NCBI RefSeq assembly: GCF_030269605.1
Contig: NZ_BSTQ01000007.1
Span: 124,001 to 188,000 of the forward strand
Direction of reading: 5' to 3'
Origin: Lentzea sp. NBRC 105346
Lineage (GTDB): Bacteria; Actinomycetota; Actinomycetes; Mycobacteriales; Pseudonocardiaceae
DNA length: 64,000 nt
The notes below the pieces were generated by a model. That model did no database searches. It saw only the letters and a program-made list of their open reading frames with translations, and was not told the origin of the DNA. A program made the position numbers and the translations under genes. This document shows positions 35,300-45,683 of the stretch, one piece after another; positions within the stretch are counted from its first letter, which is position 1; every line of letters starts with the position of its first letter.

Positions 35300-36429
35300 T
35301 CGACTTCATGCGCGACCCGCACGGCGTGTCCGCGCGCTGGCGGAACTCGGCACCGGTGCAGGCGCTGAACACCCCGCTCGGCGTGCGGGTGTGGGTGATC
35401 TCCCGCTACGAGGACGCGCTGGCGGCGTTGCACGACGAGCGGCTGCGGAAGTCGGCGGACCGGCTGAACTCGTTGCTGGGCCTGGATTCTCCTCTGGTGT
35501 CGCCGCACATGCTGTTCAGCGACCCGCCCGATCACACGCGGTTGCGCTCGCTGGTCTCGGGTGTTTTCACCGCGCGCCGCGTTGCCGCCTTGCGTCAGCG
35601 GGTTCATGAGGTGACGGCGGCATTGCTCGACGGGCTGAGCGGTGTCGTTGACATCGTGGACGCGCTCGCGTACCCGCTGCCGATCACGATGATCTGCGAG
35701 CTGCTCGGCATCCCCGACGCCGACCGGGTGGACTTCCGCACGTGGACCAACGCGCTGAGCAGCTCGGCGGACTCGGCGGACGCCGCGAAGGCGATGACGG
35801 AGTACCTGCGGTCGTTGCTGGCGGCTCCCGGTGACGGCCTGCTCGCCGACCTCACCGGTGAGCTCACCGGCGACGAGCTCATCGGGACGGCGTTCCTGCT
35901 GATCACCGGCGGCTACGAGACCACGGCGAACCTCATCGCCAACGGCGTGCTGGCGTTGCTGACCCATCCGGACGCCTTGGCGGAACTGCGGGCGGACCCG
36001 TCACTGCTGCCGCGCGCGGTCACCGAGTTCCTGCGCTACGACTGCCCGGTGAACCTGGCGTCGATGAGGTACACCGCCGAGCCGGTTTCCTATGCCGGAG
36101 TGGAGATCCCCGCTGACGAGATCGTGCTGATCGGACTCAGCTCGGCGAACCGCGACGCCACCCGGTTCCCCGCTCCCGGCACACTGGATCTCCGGCGTCC
36201 AGGAACCGGCCACCTGGCGTTCGGTCACGGCGCTCACCACTGCCTCGGTGCGGCGCTGGCGCGCATCGAGGGCGAGGAGGCGATCGGTCAGCTGATCAGC
36301 CGGTTCCCCGGCCTGCGGCTCGCCGTCGACCCGTCGGAGCTGACCTACCGGTTCAGCCTGCTGATGCGCAGCCTGGAGACGCTACCGGTGTCAGTGGATC
36401 CGGCCCCGGAGCATGATCAGCTTCGGTGA
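35293..36429 (+). CDS. Cytochrome P450 (second of two)
   Basis: A 378-residue P450 with canonical motifs: I-helix LITGGYETTANL with acid Glu209, ExxR in TEFLRYD, and haem-binding LAFGHGAHHCLGAALAR with Cys317. It starts GTG GTG with the second GTG overlapping the stop of the first P450 gene, so both are translationally coupled. The 3' end overlaps the converging amidohydrolase gene by 39 bases. Its canonical acid contrasts with the first P450, so the two likely perform different reactions. Confidence 0.9.
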   Translation: MVIDFMRDPHGVSARWRNSAPVQALNTPLGVRVWVISRYEDALAALHDERLRKSADRLNSLLGLDSPLVSPHMLFSDPPDHTRLRSLVSGVFTARRVAALRQRVHEVTAALLDGLSGVVDIVDALAYPLPITMICELLGIPDADRVDFRTWTNALSSSADSADAAKAMTEYLRSLLAAPGDGLLADLTGELTGDELIGTAFLLITGGYETTANLIANGVLALLTHPDALAELRADPSLLPRAVTEFLRYDCPVNLASMRYTAEPVSYAGVEIPADEIVLIGLSSANRDATRFPAPGTLDLRRPGTGHLAFGHGAHHCLGAALARIEGEEAIGQLISRFPGLRLAVDPSELTYRFSLLMRSLETLPVSVDPAPEHDQLR

Positions 36430-37458
36430 GCGCAGGGTTTCGAGGTTCACCCGCGGATCCTCGTCGTACACCACGATGTCCGCCGCCGTGCCCTCTTCGA
36501 GCGACGGGTAGCCGAGCCACTCGCGGGCGTGCCACGAGGCCGCGCCGATCGCCTGTTCCGGTGACAGTCCCACCCGGTTCAGGGCGATGATCTCGTCGAC
36601 GATCCGGCCGTGCTGGATGCCGCCACCCGCGTCCGTGCCCGCGTAGACCCGCACACCGGCCTCGATCGCGGCGCCGACCGTGGCGGCGTTGCGCGCGTGC
36701 AGGTCCCGCATGTGCGTGGCGTACGCCGGGTACTTCGAGGCGGAGTCCGCGATGCCGGGGAAGTTCTCGATGTTGATCAGCGTCGGGACCAGCGCCGTGT
36801 CGTTGGCGGCCATCAGCTCGATGGTGCTGTCGGACAGGCCGGTGCCGTGCTCGATGCAGTCGATGCCGGCCTTCAGCAGGCCTTCCAGCGCCTGCTCGCC
36901 GAACACGTGCGCGGTGACGCGAGCGCCGCCGTCGTGCGCGACCTTGATCGCCTCGGCGAGCACGTCGTCGTCCCACAACGGGGCGAGGTCGCCCTCGGAC
37001 CGGTCGATCCAGTCGCCGACGAGCTTGACCCAGCCGTCGCCGTACGCGACCTGCTCGGCCACCGCGGCCGGCAGGTCCTGCTGCTCCTGCAGCTCCACGC
37101 CCAGGTACGGGATGTACCGCTTGGGCCGGGCGAGGTGCCTGCCCGCGCGGACGATGCGCGGCAGGTCGAGCCGTTCCTGCAGCGGCCGCGTGTCGATCGG
37201 CGAGCCGCAGTCGCGGATCAGCAACGTGCCCGCGTCGCGGTCCGTCTGCGCCTGGGTGATCGCCTCACTGATGTCGACCGGCCCCTTGGGGCCGATGCCG
37301 ACGTGGCAGTGCGCGTCGACCAGTCCCGGAACGAGGAAGCCCCCGTCCACGATGGTCTCCGCACCCGGTACCGGCCGGGTGCGCACGCGGCCGTTGACGA
37401 CCCACAGGTCCCGCGGTTCCTCGCCGGGCAGGACGACACCGCGCAGGTGGAAGGTCAC
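36391..37458 (-). CDS. Amidohydrolase-family protein
   Basis: A 355-residue metal-dependent hydrolase: LVPGLVDAHCHVGIGP (metal HxH), ARVTAHVFGEQALEGLLKAG, CIEHGTG, and VYAGTDAGGG. An ATG overlapping the ffh stop couples it to ffh, the same arrangement as Rv2915c-ffh in Mycobacterium tuberculosis. I regard it as part of the conserved core, not of the RiPP cluster. Substrate unknown. Confidence 0.9.
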   Translation of the reverse strand: MTFHLRGVVLPGEEPRDLWVVNGRVRTRPVPGAETIVDGGFLVPGLVDAHCHVGIGPKGPVDISEAITQAQTDRDAGTLLIRDCGSPIDTRPLQERLDLPRIVRAGRHLARPKRYIPYLGVELQEQQDLPAAVAEQVAYGDGWVKLVGDWIDRSEGDLAPLWDDDVLAEAIKVAHDGGARVTAHVFGEQALEGLLKAGIDCIEHGTGLSDSTIELMAANDTALVPTLINIENFPGIADSASKYPAYATHMRDLHARNAATVGAAIEAGVRVYAGTDAGGGIQHGRIVDEIIALNRVGLSPEQAIGAASWHAREWLGYPSLEEGTAADIVVYDEDPRVNLETLRSPKLIMLRGRIH

Positions 37459-38987
37459 TTGTCGAACTTCAGCTTCGACGGGTCGAAACCGGGCGGCAGG
37501 TCGTTGAGGCTGCCGCCGCCGAGGCCGGGCGGCAGGCCCTGGGGCATCCCGCCGGGCATGCCACCGGGGAACATGCCGGGGAAGCCGCCGCGGATCTTCG
37601 GCTGCGTCGGGCCCTTGTTCTTGCCCTTCTTCCCCTTCTTGCCCTTGCGCGACTTCGAACCGCCACCGCCGCCGAAGCCCATGCGGCCGGCCATCTGCGA
37701 CATCATCTTGCGGGCCTCGAAGAACCGGTTCACGAGGTCGTTGATGTCGCTGACCTTGACGCCCGACCCGTTCGCGATGCGCAGCCTGCGGCTGGCGTTG
37801 ATGATCTTCGGGTCTTCCCGCTCGGCGGGGGTCATGCCGCGGATGATCGCCTGGATGCGGTCGAGGTGCTTCTCGTCCAGCATCGCCAGCTGGTCCTTCA
37901 TCTGCCCGGCGCCGGGCAGCATGCCGAGCAGGTTCGCGATCGGGCCCATTTTGCGGATCGCGAGCATCTGCTCGAGGAAGTCCTCCAGCGTGAGCTGGCC
38001 GGACTGCAGCTTCACCGCGGCCTTCTCGGCCTGCTCCTGGTCGAAGTGCTGCTCGGCCTGTTCGATGAGCGTGAGCACGTCACCCATACCGAGGATGCGC
38101 GACGCCATCCGGTCCGGGTGGAAGACGTCGAAGTCCTCGAGCTTCTCGCCGTTGGACGCGAAGAGAATCGGCTGCCCGGTGACCTCGCGGACGCTCAGTG
38201 CGGCACCACCGCGGGCGTCACCGTCGAGCTTGGTGAGCACGACACCGGTGAAGCCGACGCCGTCGCGGAACGCCGTGGCCGTGTTGACCGCGTCCTGACC
38301 GACCATCGCGTCGACGACGAACAGGACCTCGTCCGGCTGCACGGCAGCGCGGATGTCGATGGCCTGCTGCATCATCTCCTCGTCGACGCCCAGCCGTCCG
38401 GCGGTGTCGACGAGCACGATGTCGTACTGCTTGGCCTTGGCCTCCTCGATGCCCTTGCGGGACACCTCGACCGGGTCGCCGACGCCGTTGCCCGGCTCGG
38501 GCGCGAACACCGGCACCCCGGCGCGCTCACCGACGACCTGCAGCTGCGTCACGGCGTTCGGGCGCTGGAGGTCGGCCGCGACGAGGATCGGGGTGTGGCC
38601 CTGACCCTTCAGCCACTTGGCCAGCTTGCCCGCGAGCGTCGTCTTACCGGCACCCTGCAGACCCGCGAGCATGATCACGCTCGGCGGGTTCTTCGCCAGG
38701 TTCAGCCGGCGAGTCTCGCCGCCGAGGATGTTGATGAGCTCCTCATTGACGATCTTCACGACCTGCTGCGCCGGGTTCAGCGCCTGATGCACCTCGGCGC
38801 CCTTGGCGCGCTCCTTGATGCTGGCGATGAACGCGCGCACCACGGGCAGCGCGACGTCGGCCTCGAGCAGGGCGACCCTGATCTCGCGCGCGGTGGCGTC
38901 GATATCGGCGTCGGTGAGCTTGCCCTTGCCGCGAAGGCCCTGGAGAACCGTGGTCAGCCGGTCGGAAAGCGTGGAGAACACGCCCAC
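37455..38987 (-). CDS. ffh: Signal recognition particle protein Ffh
   Basis: SRP GTPase targeting nascent membrane proteins to FtsY. The 510-residue protein has an N-domain, G-domain P-loop GLQGAGKTTLAGKLA, DTAGRLGVDEEMM, TKLDGDARGGAALS and GEKLEDFDVFHPDRMASRILGMGD. The Met-rich M-domain is followed by a Lys/Gly/Met-rich tail (FPGMFPGGMPGGMPQGLPPG) seen in actinobacteria. The order with the downstream amidohydrolase is conserved. Confidence 0.97.
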   Translation of the reverse strand: MGVFSTLSDRLTTVLQGLRGKGKLTDADIDATAREIRVALLEADVALPVVRAFIASIKERAKGAEVHQALNPAQQVVKIVNEELINILGGETRRLNLAKNPPSVIMLAGLQGAGKTTLAGKLAKWLKGQGHTPILVAADLQRPNAVTQLQVVGERAGVPVFAPEPGNGVGDPVEVSRKGIEEAKAKQYDIVLVDTAGRLGVDEEMMQQAIDIRAAVQPDEVLFVVDAMVGQDAVNTATAFRDGVGFTGVVLTKLDGDARGGAALSVREVTGQPILFASNGEKLEDFDVFHPDRMASRILGMGDVLTLIEQAEQHFDQEQAEKAAVKLQSGQLTLEDFLEQMLAIRKMGPIANLLGMLPGAGQMKDQLAMLDEKHLDRIQAIIRGMTPAEREDPKIINASRRLRIANGSGVKVSDINDLVNRFFEARKMMSQMAGRMGFGGGGGSKSRKGKKGKKGKNKGPTQPKIRGGFPGMFPGGMPGGMPQGLPPGLGGGSLNDLPPGFDPSKLKFDK

Positions 38988-38991
38988 CAGC

Positions 38992-39564
38992 CTAGCTGGC
39001 GAGGTCGAGGCGCAGACCGCCAGAGGTGCCGGACCTGGTCAACAGCGACACCGAACCCCACCCGAAGGGCTTCCAGCCAGCCACGAAACGGTCCCGCATC
39101 ACATCGGCCCGCCGAACGTGCCGTTCGAACGAGTGCGCGCGGATCAGGCGATGCCGGGCGATCTGCCCGTCCAGCGCCTCGGCGGCCGAGGCGTCCAGCC
39201 ACAGGAAGTGCCGGGGCCGGAGCGACACCAGGCCGATGACCAGCAGCATCGCGCGGGTACCCGGCCGGGTGGACGGCTCGTGCACCACCAGCAGACCGGG
39301 CGAGAACAGGGCGTGCCAGAACACCCGGAACCGGTGGATCAGGTGCACGAACACGCGGTAGGTCCGATAGGGCAGCGACACCCGCGCCTGGATCCACTCC
39401 CGCACCTGGTCGGAGTCCAGCACGGTCACGGGCACCGGGGCGTCCAGCTTGCCCAGCAGGGTCGTCTTGCCCGCCCCCGGCAGGCCAGCGAGCACCACCA
39501 GCGCTCTCGGGCGGACCGAGACGGCAGCGGTGGTCGTCGCAGGGCGGCGAAGCAAGGCGGTCAT
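38992..39564 (-). CDS. P-loop ATP-binding protein of the AAA_33/kinase-like class
   Basis: A 190-residue protein with Walker A VLAGLPGAGKTTLLGKL near the N-terminus and a DSDQVREWI segment like nucleotide or tRNA kinases. Later LWLDASAAEALDGQIARHRL carries the conserved arginines of the lid. The second Met is preferred because the first part of the longer frame is antisense-like. Function unknown. It ends 4 bases before the ffh start. Confidence 0.7.
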   Translation of the reverse strand: MTALLRRPATTTAAVSVRPRALVVLAGLPGAGKTTLLGKLDAPVPVTVLDSDQVREWIQARVSLPYRTYRVFVHLIHRFRVFWHALFSPGLLVVHEPSTRPGTRAMLLVIGLVSLRPRHFLWLDASAAEALDGQIARHRLIRAHSFERHVRRADVMRDRFVAGWKPFGWGSVSLLTRSGTSGGLRLDLAS

Positions 39565-39637
39565 ACCCAATAGACGCACGTCCCCACGTCCCCGTTCACC
39601 GGAATGTCCGAATATCAGGGTCATCTCAGGGTCGAGG

Positions 39638-39676
39638 GTCCGGGAGCGTCCAACCCCTCAGTGGGCGCTCCCGGAC
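39638..39676. terminator. Terminator hairpin between glnD and the P-loop gene
   Basis: An 11-bp perfect stem, GTCCGGGAGCG / CGCTCCCGGAC, with a 17-nt loop, lies about 134 bases after the glnD stop and 74 bases before the P-loop gene. It probably ends the amt-glnB-glnD transcript. Confidence 0.6.
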
Positions 39677-39809
39677 TTCTCTGCAGTGACGCCGCCTCCC
39701 CCTTCGGTGGTCCCCCTCGGTGTCACTGGGGAGAAGCCTGCCTTTCGGGACGAGGCAAAAGCAGCGTGAGCACCCCCGAGTGGTTGTGCGTAGAGCTACT
39801 CATTCCACC

Positions 39810-42125
39810 TCAGCGGGCCGCGTCGAGCACCGCCCGTTCGATCTTCTTGCGGTCCAGCGGACCGTCGGCGACCACGGCGAACGAGTCCACGACGGTCGCG
39901 CCCAGGGTGGACACACGGGCCCACTGGACGTCGACCCCGCACTGCTCCAGTGCGTCGGCGACCCGGTGCAGCAGGCCGATGCGGTCGCCGGCGCGCAGTT
40001 CCAGCACGACGGCACCGGTCGACTCGTCGTCGAACCAGAGGACCTTCGACGGCGGCGGGTCCAGCGGCGGGCCGCCGTAGTCGCGCTCTTTCGCGGCGAG
40101 CTTCTCCGCCAGCGACAGCGAGCCGTCCACCGCGCGGGAGAGCTGTTCGCGCAGCAACGACGCGTCGGGCATCGAGCCGAAGCGCGGCGACACGGTGAAC
40201 GTGTCCACCGCAGCACCACCCCACGCACCGAGCGTCGCCGCGTGCACCTCCAGCGAGTTCAGCGCCAGCACTCCCGCGGCCCGCGAGAGCAGGCCGGGCC
40301 GGTCGGGGGCGACGACGGTGATCGTCATGCCGTCGACCAGCACGTCCGGCTTGCCCGACGCCGCCACCCTGGTCGCCATGTCCTGCTGGGCCTGGTCGAG
40401 CGGCTCCGGCTTGGGCAGCTCCTCCCCCGCCATCGCGGCCCGGCAGCGGGCGACCAGGTCGGCCATCAGCGAGGCCTTCCAGTCCGTCCACACACCTGGG
40501 CCGGTGGCGAGCGCGTCCGCTTCGGACAGCGCGAACAGCAGCTCCAGCAGCACCCCGTCGCCGCCGAGGGTCTCGACCACGCGGTGCACGGTGGCCTCGT
40601 CCTCGACGTCACGGCGCGTCGCCGTGTGCGGCAGCAGCAGGTGGTGGCGCACCATCAGCGACAACGTCTCGACGTCGTGCGGCCACAGGCCCAGCCGCTC
40701 GCCGATCTGGGTCGCCAGCGCCGCGCCGACCTCGGAGTGGTCGGCCTGCCGTCCCTTGCCGATGTCGTGGATCAACGCGCCGAGCAGCAACAGGTCCGGT
40801 CGCGACACCGTTGTCGCCAGCCGCGCGGCGTGCGCGGTGGCCTGCACGAGGTGCCGGTCGACCGTCCACATGTGCGCGGCGTCGCGTGGCGGCAGGTCGC
40901 GCACCGCGCCCCACTCGGGGAACAGGCGCCCCCACAACCCCGTGCGGTCCAACGCCTCCACGACGTCCACGAGCCCGGATCCGCTGCCCAGCAACGCGAG
41001 CAGCTCCTCGCGTGCCTCCCGCGGCCACGGCTGCCGCAGCTCCGGCGCCGAGTCCGCGAGCCGCGTGAGCGTGCCCGCCGCGATCGGGTTCTTGGTGCGC
41101 GCCGCCGCCGTCGCGACGCGCAACAACAACGCGGGATCACGGCTCGGCATCGCGTCTCGGGCCAGCGACACCTCGGATCCGTGCAGCACAACGCCTTCGT
41201 CCAACGGGCGACGCGGCGGCGTGCGGCTGAGGAACGCGCCGAGCCCGCGCTTGGGCACCGCCGCGCGCGCCGTGCGCAACCCGACGTCGAACGCGTACAC
41301 GACCGTGCGCGCGGCCGAGGACAACGCCCGCGCCAGCGCGAAGCGGTCCGCCAGACCGAGGGCGGAGGCGACCTCGTCACCGTCCTGCGCGCGCAGGACG
41401 TCACGCGGTTTCCTTGCCACACGGCGAAGTTCGGTCCGGACGTCCAGCAGCAACCGCCGCGCTTCGTCCACTTCGGCCGATGGCCGGTCGACGAGCTGGG
41501 CGACCGCCAAGGCGTCCAGCATGGTGATGTCGCGCAGCCCGCCGCGACCGTGTTTGAGGTCGGGCTCGACGCGGTGCGCGATCTCGCCGCTGCGCGCCCA
41601 CCGCTTGGTGGCGGACTCGGCGATCTCGTCGAGCCGGGTTCGCACGCCGGTGCGCCACGCCTGGCGGGCGCTGTCGGCGAGCCGTTGCGTCACCTCCTGG
41701 TCGCCGGCGACGTGCCGGATGTCCAGCAGCCCCAACGCGGTCCGCAGATCGCCGGCGGCGACGCGCAGCGCCTCGCCGACCGTGCGGACCGAGTGGTCGA
41801 GGCCGATGCCCGAGTTCCACAGCGGGTACCAGAGCTTCTCGGCGATGTCGTCGATGCCCTTGAACCCGTTGTGCACCAAGACGAGATCGAGGTCCGAGTA
41901 CGGGACGAGCTCCCTTCGTCCCAACCCGCCCACAGCGACCAGCGCGATGCCCTGACCGGAGATCCCCGCTCCGCTCGCGTGCGCGGTGAGCCAGAACTCG
42001 TGAAGGTCCACGAGCGCCTCGCGCAACGGTTCTGCCGTCAAGCGACGACGACCTGGGTCGAGCAGCCTTTCGCGTGCCCGAACCAGGTCGTCAGCCGTGA
42101 CGACGGCCGTTTCGTTGTTCTCCAT
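39810..42125 (-). CDS. glnD: Bifunctional [protein-PII] uridylyltransferase/uridylyl-removing enzyme
   Basis: A 771-residue sensor that modifies PII. It has the nucleotidyltransferase motif VGGLGRRELVPYSDLDLVLVH, an HD domain with LLLLGALIHDIGKGRQADHSEVGA, and two C-terminal ACT domains. Actinobacterial GlnD is reported to adenylylate rather than uridylylate PII. It is downstream of glnB, 20 bases apart, in the standard amt-glnB-glnD operon. Confidence 0.95.
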   Translation of the reverse strand: MENNETAVVTADDLVRARERLLDPGRRRLTAEPLREALVDLHEFWLTAHASGAGISGQGIALVAVGGLGRRELVPYSDLDLVLVHNGFKGIDDIAEKLWYPLWNSGIGLDHSVRTVGEALRVAAGDLRTALGLLDIRHVAGDQEVTQRLADSARQAWRTGVRTRLDEIAESATKRWARSGEIAHRVEPDLKHGRGGLRDITMLDALAVAQLVDRPSAEVDEARRLLLDVRTELRRVARKPRDVLRAQDGDEVASALGLADRFALARALSSAARTVVYAFDVGLRTARAAVPKRGLGAFLSRTPPRRPLDEGVVLHGSEVSLARDAMPSRDPALLLRVATAAARTKNPIAAGTLTRLADSAPELRQPWPREAREELLALLGSGSGLVDVVEALDRTGLWGRLFPEWGAVRDLPPRDAAHMWTVDRHLVQATAHAARLATTVSRPDLLLLGALIHDIGKGRQADHSEVGAALATQIGERLGLWPHDVETLSLMVRHHLLLPHTATRRDVEDEATVHRVVETLGGDGVLLELLFALSEADALATGPGVWTDWKASLMADLVARCRAAMAGEELPKPEPLDQAQQDMATRVAASGKPDVLVDGMTITVVAPDRPGLLSRAAGVLALNSLEVHAATLGAWGGAAVDTFTVSPRFGSMPDASLLREQLSRAVDGSLSLAEKLAAKERDYGGPPLDPPPSKVLWFDDESTGAVVLELRAGDRIGLLHRVADALEQCGVDVQWARVSTLGATVVDSFAVVADGPLDRKKIERAVLDAAR

Positions 42126-42145
42126 GCGGCCGTCCCCCTATGTAC

Positions 42146-43815
<1,670 letters not shown>

Positions 43816-43915
43816 GTCGACCTCCACTGCACGTCGGTTGCAGGGAGCATCGATACGTCCTGTTTCACGTACCCGCGCGTCAGGTTTCGTGGAGGTGAAC
43901 TGTCGACCTGGCCGT

Positions 43916-43942
43916 GTTACGTCCGCGTTTCGTTGGGTTCAC
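43916..43942 (-). promoter_or_regulatory. Candidate GlnR box upstream of amt
   Basis: On the minus strand the sequence reads GTGAA, six bases, GAAAC, six bases, GTAAC. This matches three of the four half-sites of the actinobacterial GlnR consensus (gTnAC-n6-GaAAC repeats) with exact spacing; only the last base of the first half-site differs. GlnR activates amt-glnB-glnD under nitrogen limitation in Streptomyces and mycobacteria. Confidence 0.7.
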
Positions 43943-43998
43943 GACCAAACTTCCTGCACCTCACGACGCCAGTGGAGCAGGAATTTCCGTGACGAGCC

Positions 43999-44028
43999 GT
44001 AGCCCGGACGGTCACCCGTCCGGGCTAC
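43999..44028 (-). terminator. Terminator of the TAP-like peptidase gene
   Basis: A perfect 13-bp stem, GTAGCCCGGACGG / CCGTCCGGGCTAC, with a 4-nt loop, 17 bases beyond the stop of the secreted alpha/beta hydrolase gene. Strong and compact, as expected for an intrinsic terminator without a U-tract. Confidence 0.75.
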
Positions 44029-44044
44029 GTTGATTTCGCCGGTT

Positions 44045-45565
44045 CTAGCGAACCGAGAACGGCCGGCCTGGCCGGACCGTGCCCTCCTGGACGGACAGCG
44101 AGGCCGTGTCGACCGGCTCCACCGCCGCACAGTGCGTGCCGTCCTTCGGCAGCTTCAGGTCGACCAGGTACCGGTCGTTGATCGACTTGGTGCACTCGGA
44201 CCGGTCGTACACCCCGTGACCCCACCCGTCGTACGTGACGAACACGGTCGTGTCGCGCGACTGCCGATGTGCGTTCACGGCCCACTCGTAGGCGGTGGCA
44301 GGGTCGTGCTTCGCGTTGGTCAGCAGGATCTTGGGCGCGTTGCGGATCCGGAGCGGGTGCGGCGGGTTCGTCGCGGGCGGGAACCCGATGCAGCCCATGG
44401 TCGCCCCGTGACCCAGCGACGACCCACGCGTGTGCGGCGCGACCAGGTTCTCGGCGGTGGTCAGCCGCTGGTACTCCCCGTAGGAGGAGATCCGCAGGTT
44501 GAAGTCGTTGCAGAAGATCCCAGGGAACGGGTTCGGGACCGTGTCGCCGAAGGCGCTGGCGACGGACGGCACCGGCGCTCCCTTGGCCAGGGAGTCGACC
44601 AGCTGGGAGAACTGCTTCCAGGCCGGCCCGTAGGCCATGCTGACCACTGCCCCGGTCAGCATCTGCCCGGTGATCTTCTGGCCCGAGCCGGGATCGGTCA
44701 GCTCGCCGCGGTCAGCCTTGGCCAGCAGGTCGTTCCAGATCTTCTTGACGTCCTTGCCGTGCAACGGCGACGACGGGGTGCGGTTGTTCCACTTGACCCA
44801 CTCGTTGAAGGAATCCTCGGCGGTCCGCGCCTCGCTCAGCACGAACGACCTCGTGTCGAGGCTGTGGTCCATGTTGGAGTCGATGACCATGGCCCGGATG
44901 TTCTTGCCGTACCGCTCGGCGTACTGCTGGCCCATGATCGTGCCGTAGGAGACGCCGTAGTAGCTGATCTTCTTCTCGCCGAGCGAGCGGCGGATGGCGT
45001 CGATGTCCTGAACGACGTCGGCGGTCGAGGCGTGGTCGAAGATCGGACCGGACTGCTTGGCGCAGTCGGCCCGCAGCTCCTTGTTGAACGCCACGTACTG
45101 GTCGTACTCCGCGATGTTCTTCGGGTACTCCGACGGCGTCTTCTGCAGCAGGTCGAGCGAGCACTTGATCGGCTGGCTGCGCCCGACGCCACGCGGGTCG
45201 AAGCCGATGAAGTCGAACTTCTGCGCGATCTCCGGGCTGAAGTAGGTGTCGGCGAACATGGCGAAGTCGACGCCCGAGCCGCCCGGACCGCCGGGGTTGA
45301 TCACCAGCGAGCCGACGCGATGGGCCTGGTCGGTCGCCTTGCGGCGCGCGACGGCGAGACCGAACTTCTCGCCGCCGGGATTCTTCCAGTCGATCGGCAG
45401 CGTCAGCGTGCCGCACTCGACCTCCGGCTTCTCCGGACACGGCTTCCAGTCGATCGGCGCGACCGCTGCTTCCTGCTCCTCCTGAGCGAACGCGACTCCC
45501 CCGGCCGTCACCACCAAAGCCGAACTCGCGAGCACTGCCCCTAGTGCGCGAACTATCGGTTGCAC
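44045..45565 (-). CDS. Secreted alpha/beta hydrolase, tripeptidyl aminopeptidase (TAP/SlpD-E) type
   Basis: A 506-residue exported protein. Signal peptide about residues 1-27 (MQPIVRALGAVLASSALVVT...GVAFA). The fold has NPGGPGGSGVDFAMF, VGRSQPIKC, nucleophile elbow YYGVSYGTIMGQQYAERY, and a C-terminal TAP-like domain with LTNAKHDPATAYEWA and TYDGWGHGVYDRSECTKSI, giving Ser, Asp and His. Such enzymes release tripeptides from the N-terminus of exported proteins. Confidence 0.92.
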   Translation of the reverse strand: MQPIVRALGAVLASSALVVTAGGVAFAQEEQEAAVAPIDWKPCPEKPEVECGTLTLPIDWKNPGGEKFGLAVARRKATDQAHRVGSLVINPGGPGGSGVDFAMFADTYFSPEIAQKFDFIGFDPRGVGRSQPIKCSLDLLQKTPSEYPKNIAEYDQYVAFNKELRADCAKQSGPIFDHASTADVVQDIDAIRRSLGEKKISYYGVSYGTIMGQQYAERYGKNIRAMVIDSNMDHSLDTRSFVLSEARTAEDSFNEWVKWNNRTPSSPLHGKDVKKIWNDLLAKADRGELTDPGSGQKITGQMLTGAVVSMAYGPAWKQFSQLVDSLAKGAPVPSVASAFGDTVPNPFPGIFCNDFNLRISSYGEYQRLTTAENLVAPHTRGSSLGHGATMGCIGFPPATNPPHPLRIRNAPKILLTNAKHDPATAYEWAVNAHRQSRDTTVFVTYDGWGHGVYDRSECTKSINDRYLVDLKLPKDGTHCAAVEPVDTASLSVQEGTVRPGRPFSVR

Positions 45566-45683
45566 GGGTTTCCTCCCTAGATCCCCTGTGTTGCAGGAAG
45601 GACATTCCCAGTGCCGCGGAAGCGCTCACAACCGACCGAGGTATTGCCGGGCATCATCCTCTGGTCGGATATCGAAACAACTG

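Noticed and set aside
36391..37458. Amidohydrolase as a peptide-tailoring enzyme of the RiPP cluster
   Set aside because: It converges on the cluster but is translationally coupled to ffh, as in mycobacteria, so it belongs to the core locus.
43862..43888. Second GlnR-like array with two GAAAC half-sites 22 bases apart
   Set aside because: The middle half-site does not match gTnAC and the array is out of register with the first one.
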